Shown here one piece after another: positions 34,790 to 44,507 of a stretch of 64,000 nt of DNA; position 1 is the stretch's first letter, and every line of letters begins with the position of its first letter. The stretch is from NCBI RefSeq assembly GCF_030123245.1, contig NZ_CP126101.1:1920501-1984500 (forward strand), read 5' to 3'. Made by a program: the position numbers and the translations under genes. The notes beneath the pieces were generated by a model. That model was not told the origin of the DNA. It saw nothing but the letters and a program-made list of their open reading frames with translations, and searched no databases. Source of the stretch: Lysinibacillus pakistanensis. GTDB lineage: Bacteria; Bacillota; Bacilli; Bacillales_A; Planococcaceae.

Positions 34790-35895
34790 GCGATTTTAAA
34801 AAGCAGATGGATCAAATTGATATTCCCAAATCGTTGCATAAGCGTAGTCTACAAGGAATCGAACAGGCAAGGAAAGAGCAGCAAAAGTCTCAGCGTTGGC
34901 TACCAAAAATAATAACGATTGCAGTGACACTTGCCGCAGGGGGCTTTATTGCATTGAGCATAGAGCAGGGAGGGACAAACAATCATCAGGCAAGTACAAC
35001 TTTGGTTCAAGAGCAATTTTCTTCCTATATATATTGGGGAATTGCTATTTTATGTATATCGATAATATTGTTAATAACTAAAAGAAAAATAGGATCAGGA
35101 TCTGATAAAGTAAAAACGCTTGGCGTTGCAGCAGTATTGATTTTATTACTCGGAAACAGTGCATTATTTTTACAACAACAGTTAGTTAACCCTTTAGTTA
35201 TTCCAACATCAATAGAGGTAAATAAAGATGAACAAAATGGTTTTGAGATACGTTATATAACTAATCATAATGACCATCGCTATGTAAAATTTCTACAGGC
35301 TGATGATGTAATCCTACCAATAGCTTATTTTACATCAAAGCAAGACAATCTTATTAATGGATTTTATTATCCATATGATGCCTATCAAACGTTACGTTAT
35401 CAGCATATTCGGGATGCATATTTTCAAGCCGATTTATCAGTGATTGAAAAAATTATTGCAAGTAAGGATGTATATCTTATTCTAAGTGATGATGTAAAAA
35501 TAAAGGCGCCTCTCTCTATAAATATTTATCAAAATGACAATCAGGTACCTCATCAAAGCTTTAGTGCTTCTAGAGGTCAAGATGAGCATGTGATTTCCTT
35601 TATACTTGATCAGGATGCTGTATTTGATGATTTTTATGTTCCGTCCTTATTAGAAAACCAAGTCATCTTAAAAGAATTTAAAGTTAATAATCAACCGTTT
35701 ACTTCGAAAGATTTTCCAATTTCATTGAAAAAAGGTCAGCGTATTGAACTGTTTATTCAGTTTAAGGACTCTCCTTTTGATATGAATGCTTCAGTAGGTT
35801 TAAGTGGTCCAGATGGTTACTTAATAAAAAAGGTATTTTCCCAAGTCTACTTTACAGAAAGTATGGTGAAAAAGGTGCGTGAAATGAATGAATGA
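34786..35895 (+). CDS. Probable membrane anti-sigma factor
   Basis: This 369-residue protein has a cytoplasmic N terminus (1-37, starting MSDFKKQMDQIDIPKSLHKR), three hydrophobic helices (about 40-58, 82-99 and 108-126), and an extracytoplasmic C-terminal part of about 240 residues. The arrangement fits an anti-sigma protein that holds the ECF factor at the membrane until the outer domain senses a signal. It overlaps the sigma gene by 4 nt and the next membrane gene by 8 nt. No zinc-binding HxxxCxxC motif is present, so it is not a ZAS-type anti-sigma. Confidence 0.7.
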   Translation: MSDFKKQMDQIDIPKSLHKRSLQGIEQARKEQQKSQRWLPKIITIAVTLAAGGFIALSIEQGGTNNHQASTTLVQEQFSSYIYWGIAILCISIILLITKRKIGSGSDKVKTLGVAAVLILLLGNSALFLQQQLVNPLVIPTSIEVNKDEQNGFEIRYITNHNDHRYVKFLQADDVILPIAYFTSKQDNLINGFYYPYDAYQTLRYQHIRDAYFQADLSVIEKIIASKDVYLILSDDVKIKAPLSINIYQNDNQVPHQSFSASRGQDEHVISFILDQDAVFDDFYVPSLLENQVILKEFKVNNQPFTSKDFPISLKKGQRIELFIQFKDSPFDMNASVGLSGPDGYLIKKVFSQVYFTESMVKKVREMNE

Positions 35896-36436
35896 GACGA
35901 AGGATCATGTAAAACTTTTACAATGGTTTGCTATAGCTTTATTTTTACAATTGCTTTATTTCAATATTTTTAAGTATGTCAATATTCTTCAAGATATATT
36001 GGTTTATGGAGCCTATTTAAAGAGTCTTTCATATAGTAAAAAGGTTACACCAGTAAAAAAATACATTGGTATAGCTATAGTTTTGGCATTAGTAAGTAAT
36101 ATTTTTTCTCAGCAGCTATTGTTCTACTGGAGTACTGTTTTCATTGCAGGAATGGATTTACTAATTATTATGGAGTTTGGCAAAATATTAGTTTCATTAG
36201 AACAGCGCTATAATGCTCATGGTCCTACTGCCCGTGTGCTAAAAAAATATGTCATAATTGTATTTGCTGTTATTGTAAGTTGGACAATTTTAAGCAATTT
36301 ACCAAGAGATTGGCAGATAGGGTTGTTGGTGCTGGGGGCATTTCTTTTATTTGTGGTGAATATCCGTTTATTCTTCCATGTTTTATCTCTACGAAAGCAT
36401 GTAAAGAAAAAATCCTTTGTTGTTACATATTTGTAA
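35888..36436 (+). CDS. Polytopic membrane protein of the ECF operon
   Basis: This 182-residue protein has about five TM helices (for example LLQWFAIALFLQLLYF near the start and GLLVLGAFLLFVVNIRLFF near the end). It overlaps the putative anti-sigma gene by 8 nt, so the three genes form one sigma / anti-sigma / membrane-protein unit. No motif identifies its role; it may help sensing or be the effector of the regulon. Confidence 0.65.
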   Translation: MNETKDHVKLLQWFAIALFLQLLYFNIFKYVNILQDILVYGAYLKSLSYSKKVTPVKKYIGIAIVLALVSNIFSQQLLFYWSTVFIAGMDLLIIMEFGKILVSLEQRYNAHGPTARVLKKYVIIVFAVIVSWTILSNLPRDWQIGLLVLGAFLLFVVNIRLFFHVLSLRKHVKKKSFVVTYL

Positions 36437-36497
36437 AAATGACTGACCATTCATTTTGTGTTACACTCTTTTTACAGAAAGCAAAGGGGGAAAATGG

Positions 36498-37328
36498 ATG
36501 TTTAAACGAGAGAAAAGTATAGAAATTCAACAGAATCAGGATGTTCAATGTGCGCAAGGAAAAGTTGCAGTACAGGGCATTGGTATGAGTGTTTATAGTT
36601 TTTTCGTGGATGGTTTACTTATTGATGCAGGCTCGTACTCACTATCACAGGAGTTTCAATCCTTCTTTTCAGAGATACCGATTGAGCAATTAGCATTAAC
36701 ACATTCCCATGAGGATCATGCTGGAAATGCAGCATGGATTCAGCAGTATAAGAAGGCCCCTATTTTTGTTCATCGTGATTCCGTACAAATTTGTGCCGAA
36801 GATGGAGAGTATCCACTTTATCGTCATGCACTATGGGGAGAACGACCTGCGTTTGTTGCTCAACCACTAGGTGACTCCTTACAATCAAGATCAGCAATAT
36901 GGGATGTCATTGAAACTCCTGGGCATACAACCGATCATGTTTCGTTTTACAATCGAGAAACCGGCGCCATGTTCACAGGTGATTTATTTATACAGACAAA
37001 AACCAAGGTTGTTCTGGATGAAGAAAACATTGTACATACCTTGGCATCTTTAAAGAAGCTATTAAACTATGATTTCGAGGCAATATATTGCTGCCATGCA
37101 GGCTATATTGCGGATGGTCGATCGAAAATTCTAAATAAAATCGCTTATTTAGAGGACATGGAAGGGCGAGTTAAGCAACTATTTAATCAAGGTTATACAG
37201 TGGAAGAAATCACTAAATCTATCTTCCCTCGCGAATATCCAATTACAAAAGTATCAGGGGAGCAGTGGTCTTCCAAGCATATCATTACCGCTTTTATTCA
37301 GCAGTTTAAGCAAGAGTCCTTTACATAG
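36498..37328 (+). CDS. MBL-fold metallohydrolase
   Basis: This 276-residue metallo-beta-lactamase-fold hydrolase carries the dinuclear metal motif THSHEDHAGN (about residues 72-81), the third-strand ETPGHTTDH and FTGDLFI segments, and a late CCHAG. The order matches glyoxalase II-like enzymes. The ATG follows AAAGGGGG by about 7 nt; the longer frame that runs back into the previous gene is rejected. The substrate is unknown. A 21-nt repeat array follows. Confidence 0.85.
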   Translation: MFKREKSIEIQQNQDVQCAQGKVAVQGIGMSVYSFFVDGLLIDAGSYSLSQEFQSFFSEIPIEQLALTHSHEDHAGNAAWIQQYKKAPIFVHRDSVQICAEDGEYPLYRHALWGERPAFVAQPLGDSLQSRSAIWDVIETPGHTTDHVSFYNRETGAMFTGDLFIQTKTKVVLDEENIVHTLASLKKLLNYDFEAIYCCHAGYIADGRSKILNKIAYLEDMEGRVKQLFNQGYTVEEITKSIFPREYPITKVSGEQWSSKHIITAFIQQFKQESFT

Positions 37329-37343
37329 GGCTCTTTTTTGTTT

Positions 37344-37553
37344 GATGGAGAAAAGCGCTGAACCCTGAAAAGCGCTCGGGTCCAAGAGAAAGTCGCTCAG
37401 GTACCACCGAAAAGCGCTCGGGTTCAAGAGAAAATCGCTCAAGTGCCACTGAAAAGCGCTCGGGTCCAAGAGAAAGTCGCTCAGGTGCCACGGAAAAGTG
37501 CTCGGGTTCAAGAGAGAACCGCCATTATTCCCATAAAAGCCACTCAAATCCAT
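37344..37553 (+). repeat. Intergenic array of 21-nt units around GAAAAGCGCTCGGGT
   Basis: Seven clean units plus degenerate ends. Two versions alternate: GAAAAGCGCTCGGG...CAAGA and GAAAGTCGCTCAGG...CCAC, so the array repeats every 42 nt. The minus strand is open and would encode a 14-residue repeat (WHLSDFLLDPSAFQ), but without a ribosome site it is not taken as a gene. The layout matches the array at 5.4 kb although the sequence is unrelated. Confidence 0.85.
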
Positions 37554-37650
37554 GCCACTCTCCTGTATTTAAAACAGAATACTTAAAAAAGAATAATAAA
37601 AAAGTTTGTGAAAAAATGTGGAGAAAATGTGACAACGCTAGATTTTGCAA

Positions 37651-37664
37651 TGGATGCGCTTACA
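37651..37664. promoter_or_regulatory. Candidate cre (CcpA) site
   Basis: TGGATGCGCTTACA, or TGTAAGCGCATCCA on the other strand, is close to the catabolite-repression consensus. It is 290 bp upstream of the malic enzyme gene, so its target is uncertain. Confidence 0.4.
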
Positions 37665-37881
37665 TAAGTTTGTGAAAAATTTCTCATTTACATAAGAAAA
37701 ATACTATGTGAATAGTTGAACAGGTTTAATCGCGGTATAAATACATTTATTAAAAAGGTACCTCACGCATTAATTATATAAAAATAATTAATTGTGAAAT
37801 TAGTAACAAGACTAAATAGTGTGATAAATGATAGAAAATATTGTTCTTTCAAAGAAATTTTGGAATTGACAGAAAATTTCG

Positions 37882-37910
37882 TTGACTATATTTTCACAAA
37901 GTATTATGAT
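37882..37910 (+). promoter_or_regulatory. SigA-type promoter for malic enzyme
   Basis: TTGACT, a 17-bp spacer and TATGAT; the gene starts 44 bp further on. Confidence 0.65.
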
Positions 37911-37953
37911 TCTGAAATATAATAAAAATTCACAGGGAAAAGGTTGGGATAGA

Positions 37954-39156
37954 ATGGATGTTATGAAAAAGGCGTTAGAAATGCATGCACACTATAATGG
38001 AAAATTAGAGGTTATTTCAAAGGTGCCGGTACAGGATTCCTATGATCTAAGTTTGGCGTATTCTCCAGGAGTTGCTGCACCATGTGTAGAGATTGAGAGA
38101 AATCCTTCACTTGTTTACGACTATACAATGAAGGGGAATATGGTAGCAATTGTGTCAGATGGGACGGCGGTTTTAGGGTTAGGAGACATTGGTCCAAAGG
38201 CGGCATTACCAGTAATGGAAGGGAAGGCGATTTTATTAAAGCGTTTTGCCAATGTTGATGCTTTTCCTATATGTTTAGATACGAAAAATACGGATGAAAT
38301 CGTCAGCATTGTGAAGGCGCTTGCTCCAACCTTTGGTGCCATTAACTTAGAAGATATTTCGGCACCAAGATGTTTTGAGATTGAGGATCGTCTACGTCAA
38401 GAATGTGAAATTCCTGTGTTCCACGATGATCAGCATGGAACGGCCATTGTTGTAGGAGCGGGGATGATTAATGCCAACCGAATTGTAAAGAAAGATGTGG
38501 CCACAATGAAGGTTGTTATTAACGGTGCAGGGGCAGCGGGCATTGCTATTTTGCGTATTCTTGTGCAAATGGGCTATAAAAATATTTATATGTGTGATAC
38601 AAAAGGAATTATTTATGAAGGACGCGTTGAAGGCATGAATCCAATTAAGGAAACGGTTGCTCATTTAACGAATCCTCAAAAAATACATGGTACTTTGGAT
38701 GATGCGCTGGTTGATGCAGATGTCTTTATAGGTGTATCTGTTGCTAACTTGTTAACAGAAGCCCATATTAATTCAATGAATGATGATCCAGTGGTATTTG
38801 CACTAGCGAATCCAAATCCAGAAATTACGTATGAGAATGCGAAGGCTTGGGGTGTACGTGTTATGGGAACAGGACGCTCTGATTATCCAAATCAAATTAA
38901 CAATGTACTTGCTTTCCCTGGGATTTTCAGAGGAGCCTTAGATGTACGTGCAACAGATATTAATGAGGCAATGAAGCTAGCTGCAGTAGAGGCAATTGCA
39001 TCTCTTGTAAGTGATGAGGACTTACATGAAGAATATATCGTCCCAAAATCCTTAGACGATCGTGTTGTTGAAACTGTATCACGTGCAGTAAGTGGTGCTG
39101 CTGTAGAATCTGGCGTATCTGAGCTATTCCAACAAAATACAGTGCTTACCGTGTAA
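37954..39156 (+). CDS. NAD(P)-dependent malic enzyme
   Basis: This 400-residue short-form malic enzyme oxidatively decarboxylates malate to pyruvate. Visible are the N-terminal YSPGVAAPC, the metal/substrate region LPVMEGKAILLKRF, VFHDDQHGTAI, and the Rossmann motif INGAGAAGIAI. The start ATG follows AAAGG by 10 nt and lies 44 bp from a good promoter; a second Met three codons later is possible. The length matches the YtsJ-type enzymes of Bacillus. A terminator follows. The chemoreceptor gene next to it may sense a related acid, but only adjacency suggests that. Confidence 0.93.
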   Translation: MDVMKKALEMHAHYNGKLEVISKVPVQDSYDLSLAYSPGVAAPCVEIERNPSLVYDYTMKGNMVAIVSDGTAVLGLGDIGPKAALPVMEGKAILLKRFANVDAFPICLDTKNTDEIVSIVKALAPTFGAINLEDISAPRCFEIEDRLRQECEIPVFHDDQHGTAIVVGAGMINANRIVKKDVATMKVVINGAGAAGIAILRILVQMGYKNIYMCDTKGIIYEGRVEGMNPIKETVAHLTNPQKIHGTLDDALVDADVFIGVSVANLLTEAHINSMNDDPVVFALANPNPEITYENAKAWGVRVMGTGRSDYPNQINNVLAFPGIFRGALDVRATDINEAMKLAAVEAIASLVSDEDLHEEYIVPKSLDDRVVETVSRAVSGAAVESGVSELFQQNTVLTV

Positions 39157-39167
39157 CAACTTTAAAG

Positions 39168-39208
39168 CAGATGTAGGAAAACAATATGTTTTTCACATCT
39201 GTTTTTTT
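39168..39208 (+). terminator. Terminator after malic enzyme
   Basis: CAGATGT...AAAA pairs with TTTT...ACATCTG, followed by seven T. Confidence 0.85.
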
Positions 39209-39391
39209 GCATTTGTGGAATATGCGTAGAATTTGCTCGAAAAATGTTGTTATTTGTCTTTTGATGTAATAAAATATGAGTATATTGTAATGATTTTCAG
39301 TTATGCTTTGAAAGTATAAAATATTTATTTGTTTTAAAATTTAACAAAAAATAGGTCTTTAGTCTTTTGATAAGGAGAGTGGTTTATTAAT

Positions 39392-41128
39392 ATGAAATTA
39401 AAATCTATTAAAACAAAACTAATTGCTTTTTCTTTACTTCTTTTAATGATCCCTTTAGTTGTTTTAGGGTTTTTCAGCTATCAACAAAGTAAGACCAATC
39501 TGGAAATGGTTGGGAAAGAAAACTTGAAAAATAGTGTGGAAATGACAATAGTGATGATTGAGCAATTAAATAAAGAGGTGCAGGCAGGGAAAATACCGTT
39601 AACAGAAGCTCAAGAAAAAGTGAAAGTAGCAATTTTGGGTGAGAAAGATACCGAAGGAAAGCGGCCAATAAATAAAAATATCAAATTAGGTGAAAACGGT
39701 TATATTTTTATTGTTGACCAAGAGGGAAAATCAATTGCCCATCCCAGTATAGAAGGCTCAAATGTGTGGGAAGAGCAGGATAGTAATGGCGTAAAATATA
39801 TTCAAGATGCAATTAAAGTTGGGAATAATGGTGGAGGCTTTGTTACATATGACTGGAAAATGCCCAATTCAGAGAAACTAGAGCAGAAAGAAATATATGC
39901 CGAAACAGAACCGAATTGGGGTTGGACGATTAGTGCTAGTACATATTTAATCGAATTTAATAAACCAGCAGATAGTATTTTAACAATAACATTAGTGGTT
40001 ATCGGTATTGCAATTGTTGTTGGTATTTTCGTAATTTGGATGTACGCAAGTAGCATGACTAGGCCTATTAATCGAGTAGCTGAAGCGATGGAACTTTTTG
40101 CAGAAGGAGATTTATCTCAAGAGCTGATGACAATTAAATCCAAAGATGAGATTGGAAAATTAGCGAGTGCCATGAATCAAATGCAACTAAAGCTAAAGGA
40201 TATGATTCATCATATTTATCAAGCTTCAGATATGATTAACCATTCCAGTCAAGAATTAACGCAATCTGCAACAGAAGTAAAGGTGGGAACCGAGCAGGTA
40301 GCAATAACGATGCATGAATTGGCATCTGGTGCAGAGGGACAAGCTCACCATGCCAATGAACTAACATCATTGATGGAACGTTTCACCTCAGATTTATTGG
40401 AAACGAATCGACATGGTGGACATATACACCAATCTTCTGTTGATGTGTTGGCACTAACCGAAGAGGGAAATCATTTGATGGCGACTTCTAATAATCAGAT
40501 GGTTAAAATAGATAGCATTGTGCAAAACGCTGTGGTGAGAGTAAAAAAACTTGATGCTCAAGCGCAAGAAATTTCAAAATTAGTCGTTGTCATTAAAGAT
40601 ATTGCGGATCAAACTAATTTATTAGCATTGAATGCTGCAATTGAAGCAGCAAGAGCTGGTGAGCATGGAAAAGGATTTGCAGTGGTTGCAGATGAGGTTA
40701 GAAAATTAGCAGAGCAAGTGGCGTTTTCCGTGAACGATATTACAGGTATTGTCACAAATATTCAGCAAGATTTTGATGTTGTAACATCTTCTTTAGAGGG
40801 TGGCTACCAAGAGGTGCAAGCTGGAACAAATCAAATAAAAGCTACAAGTGAAACGTTTAACACAATCAGTGAATCCATCAATGAAGTAGTAGAAAGTGTT
40901 AAATTAATCTCAATAAATTTATCAGCTGTGTCTGAAGATGGTCAAAAAATGAATAGCGCTATACAGGAAATTGCTGCAGTAGCAGAGGAATCAGCGGCTG
41001 GTGTTGAGCAAACAACTGCGACAACGGAGCAGACAAGTAGTTCGATGGAAGAAATGACAGGAAAATCTGAGCAATTATCAGAATTAGCCTTAAAATTGAA
41101 GGGCTTAGTTTCACAATTTAAACTTTAA
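39392..41128 (+). CDS. Methyl-accepting chemotaxis protein with extracellular Cache domain
   Basis: This 578-residue receptor has TM1 (about 8-28), an extracytoplasmic single-Cache-like domain (about 35-190, with [18 protein letters not shown] and [11 protein letters not shown]), TM2 (about 197-217), HAMP (about 218-270) and a long signalling helix bundle. The kinase-contact tip [16 protein letters not shown] is near residue 408. AAGGAGAG precedes the ATG. The ligand is unknown; Cache domains of this type often bind small carboxylates. A bidirectional terminator separates it from the convergent gene. Confidence 0.93.
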   Translation: MKLKSIKTKLIAFSLLLLMIPLVVLGFFSYQQSKTNLEMVGKENLKNSVEMTIVMIEQLNKEVQAGKIPLTEAQEKVKVAILGEKDTEGKRPINKNIKLGENGYIFIVDQEGKSIAHPSIEGSNVWEEQDSNGVKYIQDAIKVGNNGGGFVTYDWKMPNSEKLEQKEIYAETEPNWGWTISASTYLIEFNKPADSILTITLVVIGIAIVVGIFVIWMYASSMTRPINRVAEAMELFAEGDLSQELMTIKSKDEIGKLASAMNQMQLKLKDMIHHIYQASDMINHSSQELTQSATEVKVGTEQVAITMHELASGAEGQAHHANELTSLMERFTSDLLETNRHGGHIHQSSVDVLALTEEGNHLMATSNNQMVKIDSIVQNAVVRVKKLDAQAQEISKLVVVIKDIADQTNLLALNAAIEAARAGEHGKGFAVVADEVRKLAEQVAFSVNDITGIVTNIQQDFDVVTSSLEGGYQEVQAGTNQIKATSETFNTISESINEVVESVKLISINLSAVSEDGQKMNSAIQEIAAVAEESAAGVEQTTATTEQTSSSMEEMTGKSEQLSELALKLKGLVSQFKL

Positions 41129-41131
41129 AGC

Positions 41132-41170
41132 AAAAATCCCCACCTCTCAATAGAGAGATGGGATTTTTTT
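41132..41170. terminator. Bidirectional terminator
   Basis: AAAAATCCC-CCTCTC pairs with GAGAG-GGGATTTTTT around AATA. It serves the chemoreceptor gene and the convergent Yip1-family gene. Confidence 0.85.
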
Positions 41171-41819
41171 ACATCATGCCAATACCAATGATGCCAATCA
41201 GGATGATAAAGAAAAGTACAAAGAAAATGACAAATAAAATAATTGATGGAATTAAGATTGTAAAGAAGGCCATCCAATTTGAGATTTGATGTGCCTCTGC
41301 CACAGCGCCTACACTAATCACGAATGACCAAATGAAAACCACAAACGACACTAACGTTGTTGGCCAGAAAATCCAAGGAAGGGTGCCTATGAAATTTGGA
41401 TCCATTAAGGACTCAGGTGAAGTGAATAGCCAAACAATATAAAATGGAATAAGAACAATAAAAGGTATGGCTGTTAGGCTCAAGCTTCTGAATAAATCTG
41501 AGAATGTACCAGTTCCTTTGAAAAGCTTACCAAATAACCATGTTAAAAGGGCAGAGAACCCTGTTCCAATAATACCTGCAATGGGCGCGAAAATCACACA
41601 TAATAACAACAGTATCCAAGGAGAAAAATCTGGAATGAATTCTTGATCGATCAGCCCTGATAGTAACGAACCAATATAACCAATGGAAAGAATCAGAATG
41701 GCATAGCCAGTTGTTTTTTCGTCAATCATATAACGGGCTGTTTGCTTTGGATGGAGCCAAACAGATAGAAATGGATTAAGTTTCGGCCTTTCCTGTTGTG
41801 TGTCATTATAATGTTCCAT
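41169..41819 (-). CDS. Yip1-family membrane protein
   Basis: This 216-residue protein has a polar N terminus (MEHYNDTQQERPKLNPFLSV), the WLHPKQTARYMID segment typical of bacterial Yip1/DUF1282 proteins, then five or six TM helices. The chosen ATG follows GGAGGTAG by 5 nt; twelve more upstream codons are rejected. The function of these proteins in bacteria is unknown. It is monocistronic. Confidence 0.8.
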   Translation of the reverse strand: MEHYNDTQQERPKLNPFLSVWLHPKQTARYMIDEKTTGYAILILSIGYIGSLLSGLIDQEFIPDFSPWILLLLCVIFAPIAGIIGTGFSALLTWLFGKLFKGTGTFSDLFRSLSLTAIPFIVLIPFYIVWLFTSPESLMDPNFIGTLPWIFWPTTLVSFVVFIWSFVISVGAVAEAHQISNWMAFFTILIPSIILFVIFFVLFFIILIGIIGIGMM

Positions 41820-41939
41820 TAAACTACCTCCAAATAAAATAATAATATACTTCATACAAATGAGAGCGATAAAACTTGAAATATATGATTCTATACAATA
41901 TACGGATGGATTGGTGAAAAGTTTCGTCTAATAAAAAAA

Positions 41940-41974
41940 TTGTTCAGAAGTACGGAAATACTTACTGAACAAAT
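41940..41974 (-). terminator. Terminator downstream of purC
   Basis: TTGTTCAG-AGTA pairs with TACT-CTGAACAA, with seven A on the plus strand giving the U-tract for minus-strand transcripts. Confidence 0.7.
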
Positions 41975-42020
41975 TAAAATGCGATATGAACATCCCTTCC
42001 AATTTGAAGGAAATAAATGA

Positions 42021-42707
42021 TTAGTCAGCTAGCATAATTTTTTCAAGCTCTAACGGCTCGATGTATTGTTCGCCTTTGTAAGCGCGCATATTGCCACCAG
42101 AAATTTCATCAATTAATAAAATTTCATTGGTTTTTGCATCACGGCCAAATTCTAATTTAATATCATAAAGTGTTAATTCCTTTTTTGCAAGCTCAGCAGC
42201 AACAAATTTAGCAATTTCAATTGTACGTTGCTTTAAAATAGCATATTCTTCGTGTGTTAACAGGTTTAACATAGCTAAAGCATCTTCAGAAATAGGAGGA
42301 TCAAGTCGATCGTCATCTTTTATTGTTACTTCTACAAAGGAATCTAAATCTTGTCCTTCCTGTGCGTAAGCGCCATAGCGACGTAAGAAAGAACCAACAG
42401 CTTTAAAGCGGCAAATAACCTCTAAGCCTTTCCCAAAAACCGTTGCAGGCTTTACAGTCATTGTGGCATCGTCAAAATTTGCATCTACGTAGTGAGTTGG
42501 AACACCTTGTTCATTTAGCTTTGAGTAGAAATAGGAAGTTAGGCGAAGACCAGCAAGACCAGCACCATCAATTGTTAATCCTACAGTATTGGCACCTGGA
42601 TCAAATACGCCATTTTCTCCAGTTACATCATCTTTGAATTTCAATAAGTAATGACCATTTTCTAATTTGAACACATTTTTCGTTTTACCTGTATACAATA
42701 ATTCCAC
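42021..42707 (-). CDS. purC: Divergent SAICAR synthetase (PurC family), stand-alone
   Basis: The 228-residue protein has the PurC N terminus LLYTGKTKNVFKLENGHYLL, the LRLTSYFYSKLNEQGVPTH helix, and VEVTIKDDDRLDPPISEDAL. SAICAR synthetase joins CAIR and aspartate in purine synthesis. However, the usual DEISPDTCR segment reads DEISGGNMRAY, and the gene is not in a pur operon. GGAGGG precedes the ATG. It may be a second, divergent PurC or the only one; other pur genes are not in this window. The family is secure, the exact activity somewhat less so. Confidence 0.85.
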   Translation of the reverse strand: MELLYTGKTKNVFKLENGHYLLKFKDDVTGENGVFDPGANTVGLTIDGAGLAGLRLTSYFYSKLNEQGVPTHYVDANFDDATMTVKPATVFGKGLEVICRFKAVGSFLRRYGAYAQEGQDLDSFVEVTIKDDDRLDPPISEDALAMLNLLTHEEYAILKQRTIEIAKFVAAELAKKELTLYDIKLEFGRDAKTNEILLIDEISGGNMRAYKGEQYIEPLELEKIMLAD

Positions 42708-42947
42708 AAAAAACCCTCCAATATTTCATAGTACTCCATTAGTATAACACGAATATTTTAATAAATTAACATTAAAATCGTTCGTTTAAGTACTTTATTT
42801 TTGTAATTATTTCACTTTTATCTACTAAAAAATAAGATGATAACGAATGTTCGTCATCATCTTGAATAAAATAAGAAAATTCCAAATTTAAAGCATGGTT
42901 AACTCTTCTATTATCAGAGCTATTTTAATTTAGTTAAAAAAATATTA

Positions 42948-44321
42948 TTAATAAACGCCTTCAGAAAGCATACCATTTGCTACTTTGATAAAGCCAGCAA
43001 TGTTTGCCCCAATTACAAGGTTTCCTGGATAGCCGTATTTTTCAGCTGCTGCTTTACTATCTGCATAAATATCTTTCATAATTTGATGTAATTTCGCATC
43101 TACTTTTTCAAATGACCAGAATACACGACTTGAATCCTGTGCCATTTCAAGAGCAGATACAGCAACACCACCTGCATTTGCAGCCTTTGCAGGTCCGAAT
43201 AAAACACCAGCATTTAAGAATTCGTTAATTGCTTCAAGATCAGATGGCATGTTTGCGCCTTCACCAATTGCTTTGACACCATTAGAAATTAATGTACGCG
43301 CTGAATCACCGTTAATTTCGTTTTGAGTAGCACATGGAAGCGCAATATCACATGGAATTGACCAAATACCTGTGCAACCTTCAGTAAATGTAGCATTTGG
43401 ACGGTAGTTTACGTAAGTTGAAATACGGTCACCTTTTACTTCTTTAATTTCCTTAATCGCATCAAGATCTAAACCTTCTGGATCATACACATAGCCTGAA
43501 GAATCTGAGCAAGCAACCACTTTCGCACCATATTGTTGGGCTTTTTCAATCGCATAAGTTGATACATTTCCTGAACCAGAAACAATGACTGTTTTACCCT
43601 CAAAAGAATCATTTGCATCTTTTAGCATTTCCTTAACAAAGTACACAGTGCCGTATCCAGTTGCCTCTTTACGAGCTAGAGAACCACCGTAGCCTGGCGT
43701 TTTACCAGTTAACACACCAGATTCATTTGCTTTTGTTAAACGCTTATATTGACCCCATAAATACCCAACTTCACGAGCACCTACACCGATATCACCAGCA
43801 GGAACATCGACATCTGGACCAATATGACGGTATAATTCAGTCATGAATGCTTGACAGAAACGCATGATTTCTGAATCTGATTTACCTTTTGGATCGAAGT
43901 TTGAGCCACCTTTACCACCGCCGATTGGCTGGCCTGTTAAAGCATTTTTAAAGATTTGTTCAAAACCTAAAAACTTAATGATTGATTCGTTAACAGAAGG
44001 ATGAAAACGAAGTCCGCCTTTGTATGGTCCCATTACGTTGCTGTATTGAACACGATAACCACGATTTACTTGTACTTGATTATTATCATCTTGCCAAGCA
44101 ACACGGAAGGAAATGATACGATCTGGCTCAACGATACGTGATAAAATATTGGCTTTTATATATTCAGGGTGTTGTGCAAATACAGGCACTAATGAAATGA
44201 AAATTTCTTCAGCTGCTTGTAAGAACTCCGCTTGATGACTATTTTGCTGTTTTAGTTGCTCGAATACACCATCTACGTATTCTTTTGCTAATTGTTCGTT
44301 GCTAACAGTTGTAGTTGTCAT
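42948..44321 (-). CDS. gdhA: Glutamate dehydrogenase (hexameric GdhA type)
   Basis: This 457-residue enzyme interconverts glutamate and 2-oxoglutarate plus ammonia. It has the core NVMGPYKGGLRFHPSVNE, the catalytic lysine segment PIGGGKGGSNFDPKGKS and DVDVPAGDIGVGAREVGYL. Length and the PIGGGKGG wording fit the bacterial NADP-linked GdhA group rather than the Bacillus RocG/GudB type, though cofactor choice is inferred. The ATG follows GGAGG by 8 nt; five upstream codons are rejected. It is monocistronic. Confidence 0.93.
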   Translation of the reverse strand: MTTTTVSNEQLAKEYVDGVFEQLKQQNSHQAEFLQAAEEIFISLVPVFAQHPEYIKANILSRIVEPDRIISFRVAWQDDNNQVQVNRGYRVQYSNVMGPYKGGLRFHPSVNESIIKFLGFEQIFKNALTGQPIGGGKGGSNFDPKGKSDSEIMRFCQAFMTELYRHIGPDVDVPAGDIGVGAREVGYLWGQYKRLTKANESGVLTGKTPGYGGSLARKEATGYGTVYFVKEMLKDANDSFEGKTVIVSGSGNVSTYAIEKAQQYGAKVVACSDSSGYVYDPEGLDLDAIKEIKEVKGDRISTYVNYRPNATFTEGCTGIWSIPCDIALPCATQNEINGDSARTLISNGVKAIGEGANMPSDLEAINEFLNAGVLFGPAKAANAGGVAVSALEMAQDSSRVFWSFEKVDAKLHQIMKDIYADSKAAAEKYGYPGNLVIGANIAGFIKVANGMLSEGVY

Positions 44322-44507
44322 AATGAAAACCTCCAATTATTTGATAGGTGTATCGTATATCTATTTTTCGCACTATTCAATAAAATACTTTTTCCAACAG
44401 TCTAAAGTTTGTGAAAAATTGAGCAAGAGGGGTCGTGAAATTGTTATATTGAAATAATTATAGGGTGAGTGATTCATCTAATTAAGAGAAGGGATTGATG
44501 CCTTATT

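Noticed and set aside
37254..37553. Minus-strand open frame encoding a 14-residue repeat (WHLSDFLLDPSAFQ)
   Set aside because: It is the by-product of a 42-nt repeat period divisible by three; there is no ribosome site and it overlaps the end of the MBL gene.
37344..37553. Possible CRISPR array
   Set aside because: Units are contiguous 21-mers without unique spacers and no cas genes are near.
44390..44440. Possible FNR-like site upstream of gdhA (TTTGTGAAAAATTGAGC)
   Set aside because: Only one half-site is good; the second half is missing.
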